Positions 63,882 to 64,000 of a stretch of DNA of 64,000 bases are shown here, in pieces. Positions within the stretch are counted from its first letter, which is position 1. The number at the start of each line of letters is the position of its first letter. Source of the DNA: Candidatus Kapaibacterium sp. (lineage in GTDB: Bacteria > Bacteroidota > Ignavibacteria > Kapaibacteriales > UBA2268); NCBI GenBank assembly GCA_938031175.1, contig CALHGZ010000004.1, forward strand, positions 255,635 to 319,634, read 5' to 3'. Both the position numbers and the translations under genes were made by a program. The notes below the pieces were generated by a model. It ran no database searches and was not told where the DNA came from. It worked only from the letters and a program-made list of their open reading frames with translations.

Positions 63882-64000
63882 AATATTAACTCCATTACTT
63901 TCTATTAATCAGGGATAAAAGTAAAAAAATTATATATTAATAAAACATATTTCAAATTTTCCGATAATAATATTACAAATGATCAAATAATGTTTAATTT

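Noticed and set aside
1-64000. Mobile elements, CRISPR arrays, tRNA or rRNA genes
   Set aside because: I saw no transposase, integrase, phage gene, spaced repeat array or cloverleaf with conserved tRNA bases anywhere in the window.

Overview
This is 64 kb of AT-rich chromosome with no insertion sequence, prophage, CRISPR array, rRNA or tRNA that I can see. The gene content points to the Bacteroidota/Chlorobiota (FCB) group, most like Ignavibacteria or Kapabacteria. The reasons are a PorV-type outer-membrane protein, type IX secretion (T9SS) sorting domains, a GWxTD protein, a BatA/VWA protein, HpnC/HpnD squalene genes, a MEMO-AMMECR1 fusion, and a zapA-6S RNA-rny order next to pheT. Several genes have clear Shine-Dalgarno sites (nuoM, the ABC permease, yeiH, rny, queF, cdsA) and there are flagellar regulators; both argue against typical Bacteroidia. 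The class-level placement is an inference.

Layout. 1-8.2 kb: 3' end of a superoxide dismutase gene, a BatA/VWA membrane protein, a PorW/SprE-like TPR lipoprotein, an NtrB/NtrC-type pair, and an unknown acidic protein behind a sigma-54-type promoter. 8.2-17 kb: clpS; nuoL-nuoM-nuoN; and a minus-strand run trxB, queG, Rieske protein, metallo-beta-lactamase. 17-26 kb: PpiD-like foldase, hpnC-hpnD-nuoE, a rhomboid relative without catalytic residues, a deoxyhypusine synthase-like protein, and an ABC-2 exporter. 26-32 kb (minus): CCA/poly(A) polymerase, exported MEMO-AMMECR1 fusion, and split transketolase with a lipoprotein gene between its halves. 32-40 kb: flagellar regulation block flhF-flhG-unknown-fliA, a kinase-like protein with a degenerate H-box, a SwrB-like membrane protein, then a small T9SS-sorting-domain protein and a PorV-like protein. 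40-46 kb: rpe, a Lon-family protease, and a two-gene multiheme cytochrome/heme-barrel operon. 46-52 kb (minus): cohesin-like/dockerin/T9SS protein, GWxTD protein, adk, a 52-aa membrane peptide, a YeiH-like transporter, and a YjbQ protein. 52-59 kb: pheT, a long coiled-coil protein, zapA, 6S RNA, rny. 59-64 kb: DUF2723 membrane protein, queD-queF, rlmB, an NlpC/P60 lipoprotein, cdsA.

Two themes cross the window. First, five good -24/-12 (sigma-54) promoter matches stand before the unknown acidic gene, flhF, the degenerate kinase, the dockerin/T9SS protein and the NlpC/P60 hydrolase. A complete NtrC-type activator lies at 6.1-7.6 kb, so a sigma-54 regulon linking motility, envelope and secreted proteins is plausible. 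Second, all seven convergent gene pairs meet within -4 to +3 nt, three of them on the same TTAA, with no terminator between them.
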